From positions 6,138,001-6,202,000 of the forward strand of contig CM071590.1 of the NCBI GenBank assembly GCA_036429605.1: a stretch of 64,000 nt of DNA, given 5' to 3'. Below, piece after piece: positions 1 through 11,200 of this stretch. This DNA is from Cladobotryum mycophilum. Taxonomy: Eukaryota > Ascomycota > Sordariomycetes > Hypocreales > Hypocreaceae. A program made the translations under genes and the position numbers. Position 1 is the first letter of the stretch, and each line of letters starts with the position of its first letter. The notes under the pieces are model-generated. The model made no database searches and had not been told where the DNA came from. It saw only the letters and a program-made list of their open reading frames with translations.

Positions 1-1050
1 GGCCATCAGAACTTGTTTTCTTGGGTGCAAGTAAACTGCAAGGGGAAATCAGAATGTACGCACTCTTTCAGCATGCCTTGAAACTCGACATCTTCAAGAC
101 GAGGTTTCTGGCTTTGCCGAATCTCTTCTATGTGGTTGATGGCTTCTTGTCGGCTTTGTGGGAACCGGGACTCTGCCAGTCTCGCGTTTGAACGCGCCCG
201 TGTGTTGTTGTTGTTGGCGTGCTCCACGTCATCTGATGCTGGCCATCCATCGACTGTATGTTGCTCCGGGTTAGGCATCTTTGCTGAGGAATTATGTGTA
301 GAAAAGTGGAGAATCCTGGAACTCTGTCGCCTTTATTCTCATTTCGCTTGCGCCCCCGGAGTTTTCCGCGTGCTGCTTTGTTCGAGGATATACTTGTAAT
401 AACGGTGGGATGAAGCCAGGCAATGTTGGGCGCGGAAATACATACAGGCCTCACACTCGTGCATGGGACACGAATATTCTCACGTCTGATTCGTTGGTGA
501 TTGCCGTGCACAATAATGGAGGACTTATGCAAGAGGCTCCACAAATCGACTTGTCCAGATTGCGTGTTTGCGAATACGATCCTGCATCAGGGGGTGCCCG
601 GCCCCTGTAAGTGGGTTGACGATTGGTTGCGCAATGTTTGTCTTTATGGCCTAATGCTGGGTCAAGCCTCCTCAATCAATCGTGAATTAATACAATCATG
701 GTTACATGGAATGTTGGAAAAGTACTTGGATTTTTGCAAGTCAGGTGTTTTCTTTGTTGTGCCAGGTGTCTATGATGAATGCATAACCTGGAGCATAGTA
801 GAAGAGGTTTGCAGGACTAACGGGTGGGACAGCCGGTGAGTAGAGCCTGCAGCAACCCCCTACTTATTGTCCACGCGATTCTCGGTCATCTAGCCCTTTA
901 AAGACGATCGCATCGTACTGTTGTGGAGAGGACAAGCCTAGGGGGATGCCTTTTGTCAATTGCTTTACCTCATACCCATGTTCATTTTTGCAATTAATTA
1001 ATAAGTGCTACTACTGTGATTAAATGACCGACAGGCCTCATCGCAGGGTC
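1..1050. other. Left-edge sequence with no recognised gene
   Basis: No recognisable family is visible here. The most coding-like stretch is a 90-codon minus-strand frame at 6-278, with an Arg/Glu-rich second half. It closes just before the window edge and may be an exon of a gene lying further left. A 112-codon plus frame at 501-839 has no motif. Neither is supported enough to call a gene. Confidence 0.3.
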
Positions 1051-1565
1051 TCACAGCTTCATCCGCTCTCGGCCCTGTCCGTCAAAATTTCCACGTTGCA
1101 GCCACGCCTCCAGCCTTTGCCTCAATTGTGGCCATTCATCATCCGTCAGACTAAACCAGGTCGTGTCTCTACGTTTGCCGTCGACAATCATGTGTTTTCT
1201 ATGCGGATCAAATACATTGCCTCAGATGATTTGCGTGACTGCTTCAGCTCATCGCCCATCATCGCCCAGCCGACATCGATTCTCCGGTGTTCTGGGGAGA
1301 ATGCCTGGAAACTGAAGATTCCTGCAGGCTCGGATGACGCATCTTTCGCAGGGCCCGAGAGCACCGCCTAGAACATAGGATCTTTGGAGGCGGACCATTC
1401 TATGATAGTGGCATCACAGTCTTCTCGTCGAGGGAAGCCCTTGAAGGGCATGTATTGCCATCTCCACTAGTTCTCTGGTCCGCCAACGTGTCGGTAGAGA
1501 GATGCCGAGTGCTCAGGACGTAATGGTATCAGCGAGACGTAGCGACCGTGAAGGGGAACATGGAT
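1051..1565 (-). pseudogene. GNAT N-acetyltransferase relic
   Basis: Read on the minus strand, the sequence resembles a fungal GCN5-related N-acetyltransferase of the type acting on small amines or protein N-termini. The 5' part contains a GRYVSL-PLRPEH start block, a later WRWQYMPF block, and an EPAGIF...HRRIDVGW stretch. The 3' part contains RRDTTWFSLTDDEWP and ends KL-stop, the usual family C terminus. The gene is broken. In-frame TAG codons lie at 1467-1469 and 1368-1370. The two halves are in different frames, and the roughly 40-50 residues between them that normally hold the rest of the acetyl-CoA fold are missing. It is therefore an old relic, not a sequencing slip. It lies left of the lyase gene and has no evident link to the biosynthetic genes. 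The family call comes from motif recognition; the exact substrate class is unknown. Confidence 0.75.
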
Positions 1566-2357
1566 GCAGGGTGGCCCCTTGGCGGCTTCTGTTACTATTA
1601 GAGAAGTCATTTCAATCTCCGTTTTTCATTGATTTCAAGACGGATGAGAGAAAAATCTGCATCCTATTCGGTGGCAATCTCACCTATGTCATTAACATAC
1701 AGATACGTCTACCTCTTAAATGTTTCACACCTCCTGAGTTTGTCCCTGTTAGTGCCAACTACTTTAATTATCTAATACCTATCTACCCTATAATCCAGAA
1801 ATTTGTTAATATTTATGGGTAATAATCCATGATCTGAACCCAGTCGGGTCACGTTATGTGGAATATTCAAGAGATAGACTGTATTCCATGAAACATCTCG
1901 CCTTTGCCTGTCTTGGCATGTTCTGGAAGGCAAGAAAAGCTACCATCCTAGCAAGAATTGGAAAATACGGGGCTACTCTATTGCTCAGCGTGATTTTTGT
2001 CGAATCAATTCTGAACCTGTGCTGTGGAGAGCTTCACTCTCTTGATCAACATTTCCACTATTAATTCATTGGCCTCTGAGGGATCTGGTGTGGAACTGTG
2101 TAACATCCCGTGGGGCAGTTTCAGACGCTGAGATGAAGATGGCGAGGCACTGGGTGGGTGAATGATTCATTAACAGACACTGAGCTTTTGCATTCACATT
2201 GAGGTTGCGCGTGAGATGTAGTTGAAGGGATCAAAGAAAAATTCTATAAATGACTCGACTATATGAAATGCGAAATTTCAACTGACACTGTAAACAATTT
2301 GCAACCCAAAAGGAAATCCGTGGTCTATATACAAATCATGAGGTAACAAACAATCTT
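1566..2357. other. Intergenic, no gene seen
   Basis: AT-rich, with short frames only. The part nearest 2357 is the 3' flank of the lyase gene that ends there on the minus strand. Nothing else was recognised. Confidence 0.4.
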
Positions 2358-3848
2358 TTACTGCATGCCGTTCAAAATCTCATCGATCGCGTCATCCAGA
2401 GTGGCCTGGGCCTTGGCCATCTTCTCTCGTCGACGCTGTACCCACTGCCTGTTCTCGAACAGCATCTCCTCCCCTGATTCAATCAAGCGCTTCACCTCCA
2501 GGGGTCCAACACCACCAGCGCTCACACGCGTCTGCACGAAGCTTTCAGGGTCGAGCGCAAGGTGAAGATCCTCATGAGTCATGTCCACGTCTTGACCCAG
2601 AACCTCGAAGCTGGACTCACTGAGAAGCTCAGATGTGATGTCCTTTCGTCGAATCTCGTTGTCCTTGCACTTGCGTACGAGACGCGCGACGACCTTGTGT
2701 GCCTGTCTGATGGACAGCCCGTGGTTCTGCATGAGGCTGTCGGCAAGGTTGTTGGTTGTTGACCAGCTGTCGGCGAGGACTTGCTTGATGCGGGTCTCCT
2801 TGATCTCTAGCGCACCGATAATCTTTCCAGCGAGAATGAGCATGTTTGATGTGGTATCGAGTGCGGAGTCGAGTTGGTAAGGAGAGCCGTGGACCTTGTG
2901 ATCGCCAGTACCCTCGCCACGGAAAGTCGCCATGGTTGAAGAGAACCAAGCAGTGCTTGGTCCGGCAGCAAACTTGATGACTTCCAATGTGACTGGATTG
3001 CGCTTCTGAGGGAAAATACTGCTTGTGGCAGAGTATGATTCAGGCAACTGGACAAAGCCAAACTCATTGGTAGACCAGATGTGCAGGTCAGTGGCGAGAT
3101 CGTTCAAGTGGTACATGACGAATGAAAGAGCAGCCATCATATCTGCGGCGTAATCGGCATCACGACCGAGCAAAGAATTCTGGATAGACTCGTCGAAGCC
3201 AAGCAGTTCAGTGGTACGCTCACGGTCAATGCGCAAGCCTGTTCCGCTGCGGCCGACTGTTCCCAGAGGGTTGCGATTTACCCTGTTGAATGCATCGCGG
3301 CATCGCTCAAGATCCTCCTGGAACTTGGAGGCAAAGGCCATGAAATAGTGGCCAAGGTTTCCAGGCTGGGCTTGCTGCATGTGGGTGTAGTAGGGAATGA
3401 CTGTCCCGGAATGGCGGATGGCAGCTGTGATGAGATTTTCTTGCATGTCGTGGATGCGGTCCATGACTTGGAGGAAGAGGGCACGGTAGAACATTCGTCC
3501 CACTGTGGCTCGCTGGTCGATGCGGCTACGAGCAGTGTGAAGAGAGCCAGCAACATTGTCACCTAGTCGCTTAGACAGGAATGCCTCTACTTGAAAGAGA
3601 AGACTTTCCTTGGAGGGGTCAATGTGAAGGCGGTCGATCCCTAGATCACGGAGCTCCTGCAAAACTGGCAGAAGCTTGCGTCCTGTGCTCTCAGAGATTG
3701 TGTTTTGTTCCAGCAACATCACAACGTGTGCCAGATCAGTCCACAAGAAGTCATCAAACTGCTTGCATTCCTGCTGCTGTGCGGGCCACAGGTAGTACTG
3801 CTGAGCGGCAGTTGGCTCTTTGCGGGCAATGGAGATTGCTTCAGGCAT
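2358..3848 (-). CDS. Argininosuccinate-lyase-like enzyme (fumarase/aspartase superfamily)
   Basis: A single-exon protein of 496 residues, close to the usual 460-500 of argininosuccinate lyases. Members split a C-N or C-O bond of a succinyl compound and release fumarate, as homotetramers. Three superfamily regions are visible: HTARSRIDQ at about 104-112, THMQQAQPG at 155-163 and SSIFPQKRNP at 276-285. The catalytic Ser loop and the His of the THxQ block are kept. Several positions normally fixed in true argininosuccinate lyase are altered: HTGRSRND has become HTARSRID, and MPQKKNPD has become FPQKRNPV. This argues for a changed substrate rather than housekeeping arginine synthesis. The start is the only ATG giving the full N-terminal region. 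It sits 2.4 kb left of the membrane-protein gene and about 4.4 kb from the NRPS, so a role in that pathway is possible but inferred. It could also be an unlinked catabolic lyase. Confidence 0.88.
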   Translation of the reverse strand: MPEAISIARKEPTAAQQYYLWPAQQQECKQFDDFLWTDLAHVVMLLEQNTISESTGRKLLPVLQELRDLGIDRLHIDPSKESLLFQVEAFLSKRLGDNVAGSLHTARSRIDQRATVGRMFYRALFLQVMDRIHDMQENLITAAIRHSGTVIPYYTHMQQAQPGNLGHYFMAFASKFQEDLERCRDAFNRVNRNPLGTVGRSGTGLRIDRERTTELLGFDESIQNSLLGRDADYAADMMAALSFVMYHLNDLATDLHIWSTNEFGFVQLPESYSATSSIFPQKRNPVTLEVIKFAAGPSTAWFSSTMATFRGEGTGDHKVHGSPYQLDSALDTTSNMLILAGKIIGALEIKETRIKQVLADSWSTTNNLADSLMQNHGLSIRQAHKVVARLVRKCKDNEIRRKDITSELLSESSFEVLGQDVDMTHEDLHLALDPESFVQTRVSAGGVGPLEVKRLIESGEEMLFENRQWVQRRREKMAKAQATLDDAIDEILNGMQ

Positions 3849-6249
3849 TTTGATTGTGGGTGGGTTGTCTTAACCTCTGAAACTGTTGGCGAAGCTTGAA
3901 GAATTGAGGAGATGTTTGCGGAAAGGTTTCAACTCAAGAGATGGCTTTTGATATTATGAGATGAGTGAAGAATGTGATTGTCTATGGCTATTTGTTTGCT
4001 TGATCCGAGGAGACACAGCCTTTTATCCCTTTCTTGCCTTTCTTACTTCTCACCAAATAAAATCAGCAAATAATGACAGTCTGTCCTTCAACTCTACTCC
4101 ACAACTAGATTTCAAATCGTGCAGTGACTTGAATTGCATCTCCATCACGGAGCTGAACTTTGCCCGGCAACTCGGGCTCATAGCCGGAAGGGCGCGGACA
4201 AACACCCCTAGGATGCATAACACAAACCCTACCGCCAAGTATTGCGCGAAACAATTCTCCAGAGTGCAAAACGTTGAGCGTCTTGGCATAGCCACCGCGT
4301 AATCGTGTGTCCACCAGTAAGTGTGTATAGCATTTTGCTTGGCAGAAGAAAAAATTTACACCTGTCGAATACGACAGTAAAAGGGACATACATAGAGTGG
4401 TAGGGAAGAGATGACCGTATTGAATCATGTCATGCGATGGATTCATGAGCTCATGAGTACCTGGATGAGCATGAGTCGAACGGACTTGTCTTACGGCGAG
4501 ACCTCCGGAACGTTGTATTACTATGGGGTATGGATTAGAAGCCAAACTCGAGATGGGAAATGCCAAGCGAGATCAACGACTAAGCTATGGCGGCATTCGA
4601 GTTAAACAACCTTTTCGGGAAATATGGTAAAGAGGCAACCCGGCAGGAAGCTGATCCTTACACATGGTTGTCTCGTACAGAGAGAAGAGTGAACACTGTG
4701 TAATGTTTATTCATGGAACGTCACATAATGCAGATCCTGTAACTAGGCAATAGGATATTGAGAGCCATCTTGCCGATCTTGATAAATACAAACAGAGTAT
4801 ATGTGTGATTATTCTGTGTTGATTTTCATGCAAACAACGACGTGTCGAGTGGCTATGAATGTCTCATCAGACAAATTCTAGTAGGGTAGCCCTATGAACG
4901 AGAACGACGTACTACAAGCCCATGTACGAGGATGACAACTTATTTTTGCCCTTTCTTGGCTTCTGACCGGCAAAGAAAACGGATGCACGGGGCGACACGG
5001 GAATGCTAGAATGTGGAAGCATGGGAGTGTGTGTGGGGGTGGAAGCAAACCAAGCCGCATACCCTACCCGTAAGCGATCATATATTATCCATTATTGTGC
5101 TTTATGCTTATTTGGCCGACCTATAACAGGCCCAGTATAATAAAGGTACCCGCTCTTGCCACAGCTTGGCGAAGATTATTGCCGAGTAGTCGGCGTTGAC
5201 TCTATCCACCCACAGCTAGGATTCGAAAAACGTGCTCTGCAAGGCACTCGACACCTTCACGGGAGGCAGCCGAAGCAAACTAGAGCAAGATGATGCCGAG
5301 CAAGAATTTTCTTTTCTATTACCACATAGAAACAGAAACCAGCTCACAAATCCTTGTTTTGCATCCTTGTTCAGCAAAGGCTCATTTGCCCTGACATGAC
5401 ACTGACTCATCAGGGCTTTTGCCCTTTCTCCATCGGTTAGGGGGTGGATCCATACAAGAAACCTGTAGAGATCGACCTAGGCACGGCCCGAAGTAGCACA
5501 GAAGTCTCTTGTCTGTGCAAGACCATCAAGGTTGAGAAGAAAGAAAATCTAGAATGGTTCCACATCGAGGATTGATAACAGTGAAGAGATGTAATAGAAT
5601 TTACTAATACGGTGAGACAGGACGTTGGAACAGGGGTAGATCTTGACCAATAATGCAAGGCGTGCTTTGCCAAGAGAGAGCCGAGAACCTTATTATATGG
5701 TGTCAGCACCCAAAGAGACCCCAGCAACTAATGCTCGCCAAGAATATTCGGCAGAACAAAGAGTCCGGGAGTCTTATTTCTGCTCATGCGCCAAGCGAGG
5801 CTTAGAGCACGGCTTAATATGGACAGACTCCGCCGCCAATCAAGGTTCCTGTTCCTACATGTAAACTCTGTAGGCAAGCCAAGATGGAGATCACTCAAGG
5901 TCAGGCCCCGTAAGTCCCGTATTCCGTCAGAGGAATCAGCAGATCGGCCTGGAATGACTGGATAATTGCGGATCGTGTGCTTTAGCTATGGAGTATTTGT
6001 CCGAGAAAAATTTTCTCTCTCTCGTAACGTGACTGAGATGTTGTAATTGTGTTATTGGATCATGATGTGGGTCGGTTTGGTGCATGCATGCATGCAGACT
6101 ATTCGTCTGTGCTTGTCCTGTGAGAAGTTATCAAAACGGCCCCGTCAACCGAAACCACCCCCTACTGAATGATTTTATGATTTTATGATCCAACTTTCCT
6201 AGAACTTCTAGAATCAGACTCTTGTTGTTATTGTCATAGTGCAGACAAT
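3849..6249. other. Intergenic, possible minor ORF
   Basis: This 2.4 kb gap holds the promoter of the lyase (read leftward) and of the membrane protein (read rightward). A minus-strand frame of 153 codons at 4105-4566 has a coding-like second half (about residues 88-153, rich in Gly, Pro and Arg) but matches no family I know and has no clear start. It may be a gene fragment. Nothing else was recognised. Confidence 0.3.
6081..6096. repeat. Short TGCA tandem repeat
   Basis: Four copies of TGCA in a row, itself palindromic, about 150 bases upstream of the membrane-protein start codon. It is probably a simple-sequence tract; no binding factor can be named. Confidence 0.6.
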
Positions 6250-8064
6250 ATGGCAAAGCAAGATAACTTCGTCTTTTCTACCGGCCGCGGTATTGCCAAA
6301 GCTGCCAAATTTGTCTGGCACTGGTCGGTGCCGTACAAAAGCGGTCACCGCCCTGATGACATCCCCTACGCCGCCGTCTGGAATACGCCCATCGACGAGG
6401 AGAGCATACTTGATACTCTGCAAGCCGTCTTTCCAGATATTCCCCGAAACAAACTACCCACCGAGGAAGAACACATACGGCAGTTGGTACGACATCGTCT
6501 GCAGCCATACCTGCAATCAAGCGATGAAGAATCAGCTCCCACACTGGAGGAGAGTGCAAACAATACCGCACAGCAAGAAGCACAGCGAAAGCTTCTTGAA
6601 GACACTACAGAGGAGGCATGGCAGCATGTGCCATTGAACCTGCGCCATCTACTGGCTGCACTCAATGCACACCATGTGGACAAGAAGCTCGACGAGCTGA
6701 TCAAAGACAACTATCATACCAAGTCAGGTCTTGGAGGTTTGACGAGAGCAAAGAATGGCGTATCCAAGACGTTCAAGATGTGGAGGCTTGGCTTCCGCGC
6801 CGCAGTCAGCCGCTTTGAGAGATACTCTGTCAACTTCTTCTTCCTATTCCTAGCCTTTAGTGCATGCTACCCAGACGTCGCCGCTGGTTTTCTGGGAGAG
6901 CGTTCCTACAATCAACGCTCCATCGGCAGCAGAATCGTCACTCTCTGCCAGCTGTTTCACCTTCGGACTTTCGACTTTCCTTCCTTTTGGCTTCTCTTCA
7001 ACTGGAGCTTGGAGCGATTGCTCGGTGCCTTTGTGGGCAATACCGTGTACGCGCTTACCGCCTGCATTCCGGCTCTGCACGTGGTGTATAGGGAGACTTG
7101 GTTTCGAACCATGATGCTTGTTCTCTCCATGTCTTGGCAGGTTTCAGTGCAGTTCACGCCACCCCTGCGTGATTACATAGTACGACTGGTCACGCGACGT
7201 CAAATGACAGGGTTACGAAATGACAGCAAAGCCGGTCATATTGACTGGGGCAACGCTGACAAGATCATCGAGTCTGAACTCAAAACACTCAAGACATACA
7301 CTGCGCAACAGGCACAGAAGGAGATCCCCCCATCATGGCAAGAAGTGCCCATCCGGGTGCGCATCGAACGATACATTCAATTTACTGGCCGTTTTGTACT
7401 TGGTCGACCTGCTGATCAGCTTGTTGGTCTGCTCAAAGAGGACCTTGAGGGAGTCATCAACACATATGAGGACTATTCCTTGACAAAGCCTCGCTCTTCG
7501 GAGGAGAAGGCGAATCGCGATAAGGGCCACGTTGAGCCGCGCGCACCAAAATTTCTGCTCGTTGCCTTTGACATTTGCATCTTCGCCTACGTCTGTTACT
7601 CGTTCTTCCCGCAGCCATTCACTTTCAACACCGTGGTTGCTTATGGCACGGTCGTTATTATCAAACAAGCCATTGTCGCTATCAAGCGCTACCAGACTCT
7701 AAAGAGCGCGAGGCGTCTTTTTACAAACATGGTGTCCATCAACATCTTGGGAGTCTTTCTGGTGTCGACCCCTGTAACCGTCGACAGGCATGTTCTGGCC
7801 AAGACCGGAAACTTCATCGCACTGACGCTAGCCATGGTGTTTGCGACTCTGTTCCTTGCAGAGCCAATAGCACCGTTGATGCTGTCGCTCACCGAGAAGA
7901 TTACCTCTGGATCATCAGCGCTCATTAATAAGCTACGATCATCAAAGAAGTCAGAAAATGATTTGCCAGGCTCTCCTCAGTCGGAGAGAACTGAAGTGGC
8001 ATCCGATGAGGAAAAGTCGACGCCCAAGGAGGAGAGCAAGCCTCTCCCTAAGTCGCGAGAGTAA
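6250..8064 (+). CDS. Multi-pass membrane protein of unknown function
   Basis: An intact single-exon protein of 604 residues that I do not recognise. Residues 1-190 are soluble, with an acidic low-complexity patch around 90-120. Hydrophobic segments follow at about 193-215, 245-278 and 286-302. Then comes a charged loop of roughly 125 residues. A second hydrophobic group lies at about 434-453, 460-477, 495-512 and 521-543. The tail from about 555 is highly charged and rich in Ser, Lys and Glu. The layout, two membrane bundles around a cytosolic loop, suggests an endomembrane protein rather than an MFS or ABC transporter, whose motifs are absent. The gene converges on the NRPS gene with a 224-base gap. 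A role in transport, self-protection or compartmentation of the product is possible, but nothing in the sequence shows it. Confidence 0.85.
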   Translation: MAKQDNFVFSTGRGIAKAAKFVWHWSVPYKSGHRPDDIPYAAVWNTPIDEESILDTLQAVFPDIPRNKLPTEEEHIRQLVRHRLQPYLQSSDEESAPTLEESANNTAQQEAQRKLLEDTTEEAWQHVPLNLRHLLAALNAHHVDKKLDELIKDNYHTKSGLGGLTRAKNGVSKTFKMWRLGFRAAVSRFERYSVNFFFLFLAFSACYPDVAAGFLGERSYNQRSIGSRIVTLCQLFHLRTFDFPSFWLLFNWSLERLLGAFVGNTVYALTACIPALHVVYRETWFRTMMLVLSMSWQVSVQFTPPLRDYIVRLVTRRQMTGLRNDSKAGHIDWGNADKIIESELKTLKTYTAQQAQKEIPPSWQEVPIRVRIERYIQFTGRFVLGRPADQLVGLLKEDLEGVINTYEDYSLTKPRSSEEKANRDKGHVEPRAPKFLLVAFDICIFAYVCYSFFPQPFTFNTVVAYGTVVIIKQAIVAIKRYQTLKSARRLFTNMVSINILGVFLVSTPVTVDRHVLAKTGNFIALTLAMVFATLFLAEPIAPLMLSLTEKITSGSSALINKLRSSKKSENDLPGSPQSERTEVASDEEKSTPKEESKPLPKSRE

Positions 8065-8288
8065 GTAGGATGGTTATTTGTCATGGGACTTGTGGGCAGT
8101 GAAGATATTCACCGGTGGATTTGGAGGCTGTTTGGTGAATTACGGAAGCTTTGTAATAGATAGGTAGGCAATTGTTAGACTTGATGTCTATTCGGACAGT
8201 ATAAACTTTTTCTATATCATAGATACCTTATGAGATAAATGAGTTCTTCTCTTACAAGCACCTTCCGAAACCGCCTTTCTAACCACTT

Positions 8289-11200
8289 CTAATGAATGCG
8301 CCGAATAGTATCATGCTGCAACTCAGCTGGATCGCACGTAGAAGACTGAATGAAGTCAACCTGCCTGAGGTAACGCACGCTCCTCTTGACAGCGACGCTC
8401 TCTCTTTCGTCCACTACCTCTTCCCCGAGTTCCTCCAATTGCCTAGAAATCCCGAACGGTTCTAGGAAGTGTTGCACTGGCCAGAGGGGATGATTTTCGC
8501 CGATTTCATTTAATGATGTGATGGAACGTTGCGTCCACTCGTTCCACGGCAAGGGCGCGCATGTATTACCAAGCTCACTGTTGACGAGTCCCCAGAACGT
8601 TCGAACTGGCATGCCTTTGGAGACATTAGCAAAAGACTCGATCTCTTCTGAAGTAAAAACGTGATCTAGGATGGCGGTGGCAACAGTAGCAACGTCTGCG
8701 ATATGCATCCAAGTATCCACAGAGTCGACGGGATGCGCTCCAATGAGAGCAGCTCCCGCCACGATTCTCCAGATAAAGTCATCAAGGTTACAAACTCCCG
8801 TGTCAGGGGACCCAATGATTCGTCCTGGCTTAACGCTAGATATCCGATTTTGCCCGACGGGAAGTTGCTTGATGACATCTTCAATGATGCCATCGCACAC
8901 AAACTTGGTCTGGCAGTAGCCGCTGCTGTCGCTAAGCTGCGAAGCCAACAGTCGGCGATCATCACCTTGATGGCTTGTCTCAATGCCGCCAGATACAAAG
9001 ACAAACTTTGGGTTGGCGGCGGACGACACGGCAGCCTGGAGCAACTCCACAGTGGACTCGACATTGGAGACTGATAGCTTGTCATAGTCGGCGTTCCAGT
9101 TTACAACAGCTCCATTGTGGATGATCGCATCAACGACGGAGTCCGAGGTTGACCGGCCCGACAGACGGTCCCATTGCGAGCTGGTAAGGCCCATCCGCGT
9201 CGCGCCAAGATCACCAGGCCAGATCTCAATCTTTTCGGCATCTTCTTCTCGCCACCATCTAGAAATCCTAGCCGCGTTCTTGATCCGGTTTAGTCCATGC
9301 TGTACGGATCTTGAGCGCACCAGCGTAATGATGGTCTTGACTGAAGCACTTCTCACCAACTGTCTGAGGAGCTCGGTCCCGAGAAACCCTGTTGCACCCG
9401 TCAGAAATACAGTTGCCCGATCAGGCAACACTGTGAGAGGGCGATCAGCTAAGCGGTCGAGATGAGGGGCCTGGATGGCGACTGAGCTTTGCGATATTTT
9501 GGCCATCAAGTCAATCTGCGACTCGTTTTCTTCACGAGACCCATTGAGGATGTTTTGGATGGCCTTGGCCATTCCACCTACTGTGGTATGTTTGCTATTG
9601 ATCATCGACATACCGAAGGAAATGCCGAAACGCCTTACAATTGAGTTGATGACTGTGATGATGCGAATCGAGTCTCCACCAAGGTCGTAGAAGTTATCAT
9701 CCCCGTTGATCGAATCAGGCGGCAGATTCAGCGTCTGTGCCCACTCACTTCTGACCCAAAACTCCATCTCCGTCGAGCAGGCCCTGTAAGATCCTCGCTG
9801 GACGGCAAGATAATTGACTATCGTTTCGCTTGGCATTTTCACTGCCGTCTGGAGCAGGATCTTCCTGTTGAGCTTCCCGGCGCTGCTCTGGGGCATGCTT
9901 TCAACGGGAATCACGTAGCTTGGAATCATGTAAGCTGGAAGGATAACGCGCAGTTTAGCCATGAGCTTATACACCAATCGGCGCATCTCATTATCGTAAA
10001 TCATGACCTTGACCTCCTCCATGGTGCTATTCGTGTCTTGATCGCTCGCTAGAGTAATAAAGGCGACAAGAGCCTCACCTGATGAGTGGTGGATGACTTC
10101 CACTACTGCATACTCAATCTCCGATTCAGATTTCCTGATCTGATACTCAATCTCGCCCACTTCGATGCGTTGCCCGCGAATCTTCGCTTGCGTATCCTTT
10201 CGTCCAAGGTATTCCATTGTTCCATTGTCGTTGTATCGGACTAGATCTCCCGTCTTATAAAATTTCCGCGGTACTGCATCTGTTGTAGAAGGTAACCATT
10301 CCACATCGTCTATGAAGGGCCCATTAGGGCTCTGCTGGTGATGAAGATAGCTACGAGCTAAGGCATGCCCTTGTAGCAAGAGCTCGCCGACGCATCCGAT
10401 TGGTGCCAGCTGGTGGTGATTTCTGGGATCAACGATCCAACATTGATGAACAAATCCGTGGCCAATATTGGTGGCTGAATCAGCAGCAGATTTGTATCTG
10501 TAAGTTGAGGATAATATGCAGGCTTCTGTTGGCCCATATCCATTATAAAGATCAACGTATCCGTACCACGTCTCCAGGGTCTTTTTTGTAGGAGCTTCGC
10601 CAATCAAAATTACTGACTCCAGCGACGGTACTGAATCAGGTTGCAATGTGTTTATGAATGTCGGTGTCAACATGGTGATGTTCACCTCTGCTTTGTTGAT
10701 AAATGCCGAGGTCTCATGCAGACGCTCCCACTCATTGGGTACGCATACAGCGCCGCCCGTAACTAAAGCCCCAAATATCTCCGTGATGCAAGCATCGAAA
10801 GAATAATTAGCGAATTGGAGCCACCTGGACTTCTCATTTGTACAGAAGAAGCCTTGCTGCCCAAGGAGGGATGAGCAGGCTGCTTTGTGTTCAACAACAA
10901 CGCCCTTTGGCTTTCCAGTAGACCCAGAGGTGAAGAGCATGTAAGCCGCATTTTTTGGACTACACGCAGCCAGAGGGGTGGCTTCTGCCTCCAGTGTGGT
11001 ACATCCTGAGATGAGACTAGGCGACAGCACAATGGTGTTTAGTACCATGTTTTCACACTCTTCCGCAGTTGAAGGCGACACAACCAGAAAATCTGCATTC
11101 ATCTGGCCCAGACATGCCTGTCGGCGACCCAAGGGGTGAGCTGGATCTAGGGGAACGAAGATGCCGCCAGCCTTTAGGATCCCTATCATGGCGATGATTG

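Noticed and set aside
4105..4566. 153-codon minus-strand frame
   Set aside because: Second half is coding-like but has no recognisable family or clear start; mentioned only as a possibility.
6081..6096. TGCA palindrome repeat as a regulatory element
   Set aside because: Simple repeat, no supporting context.
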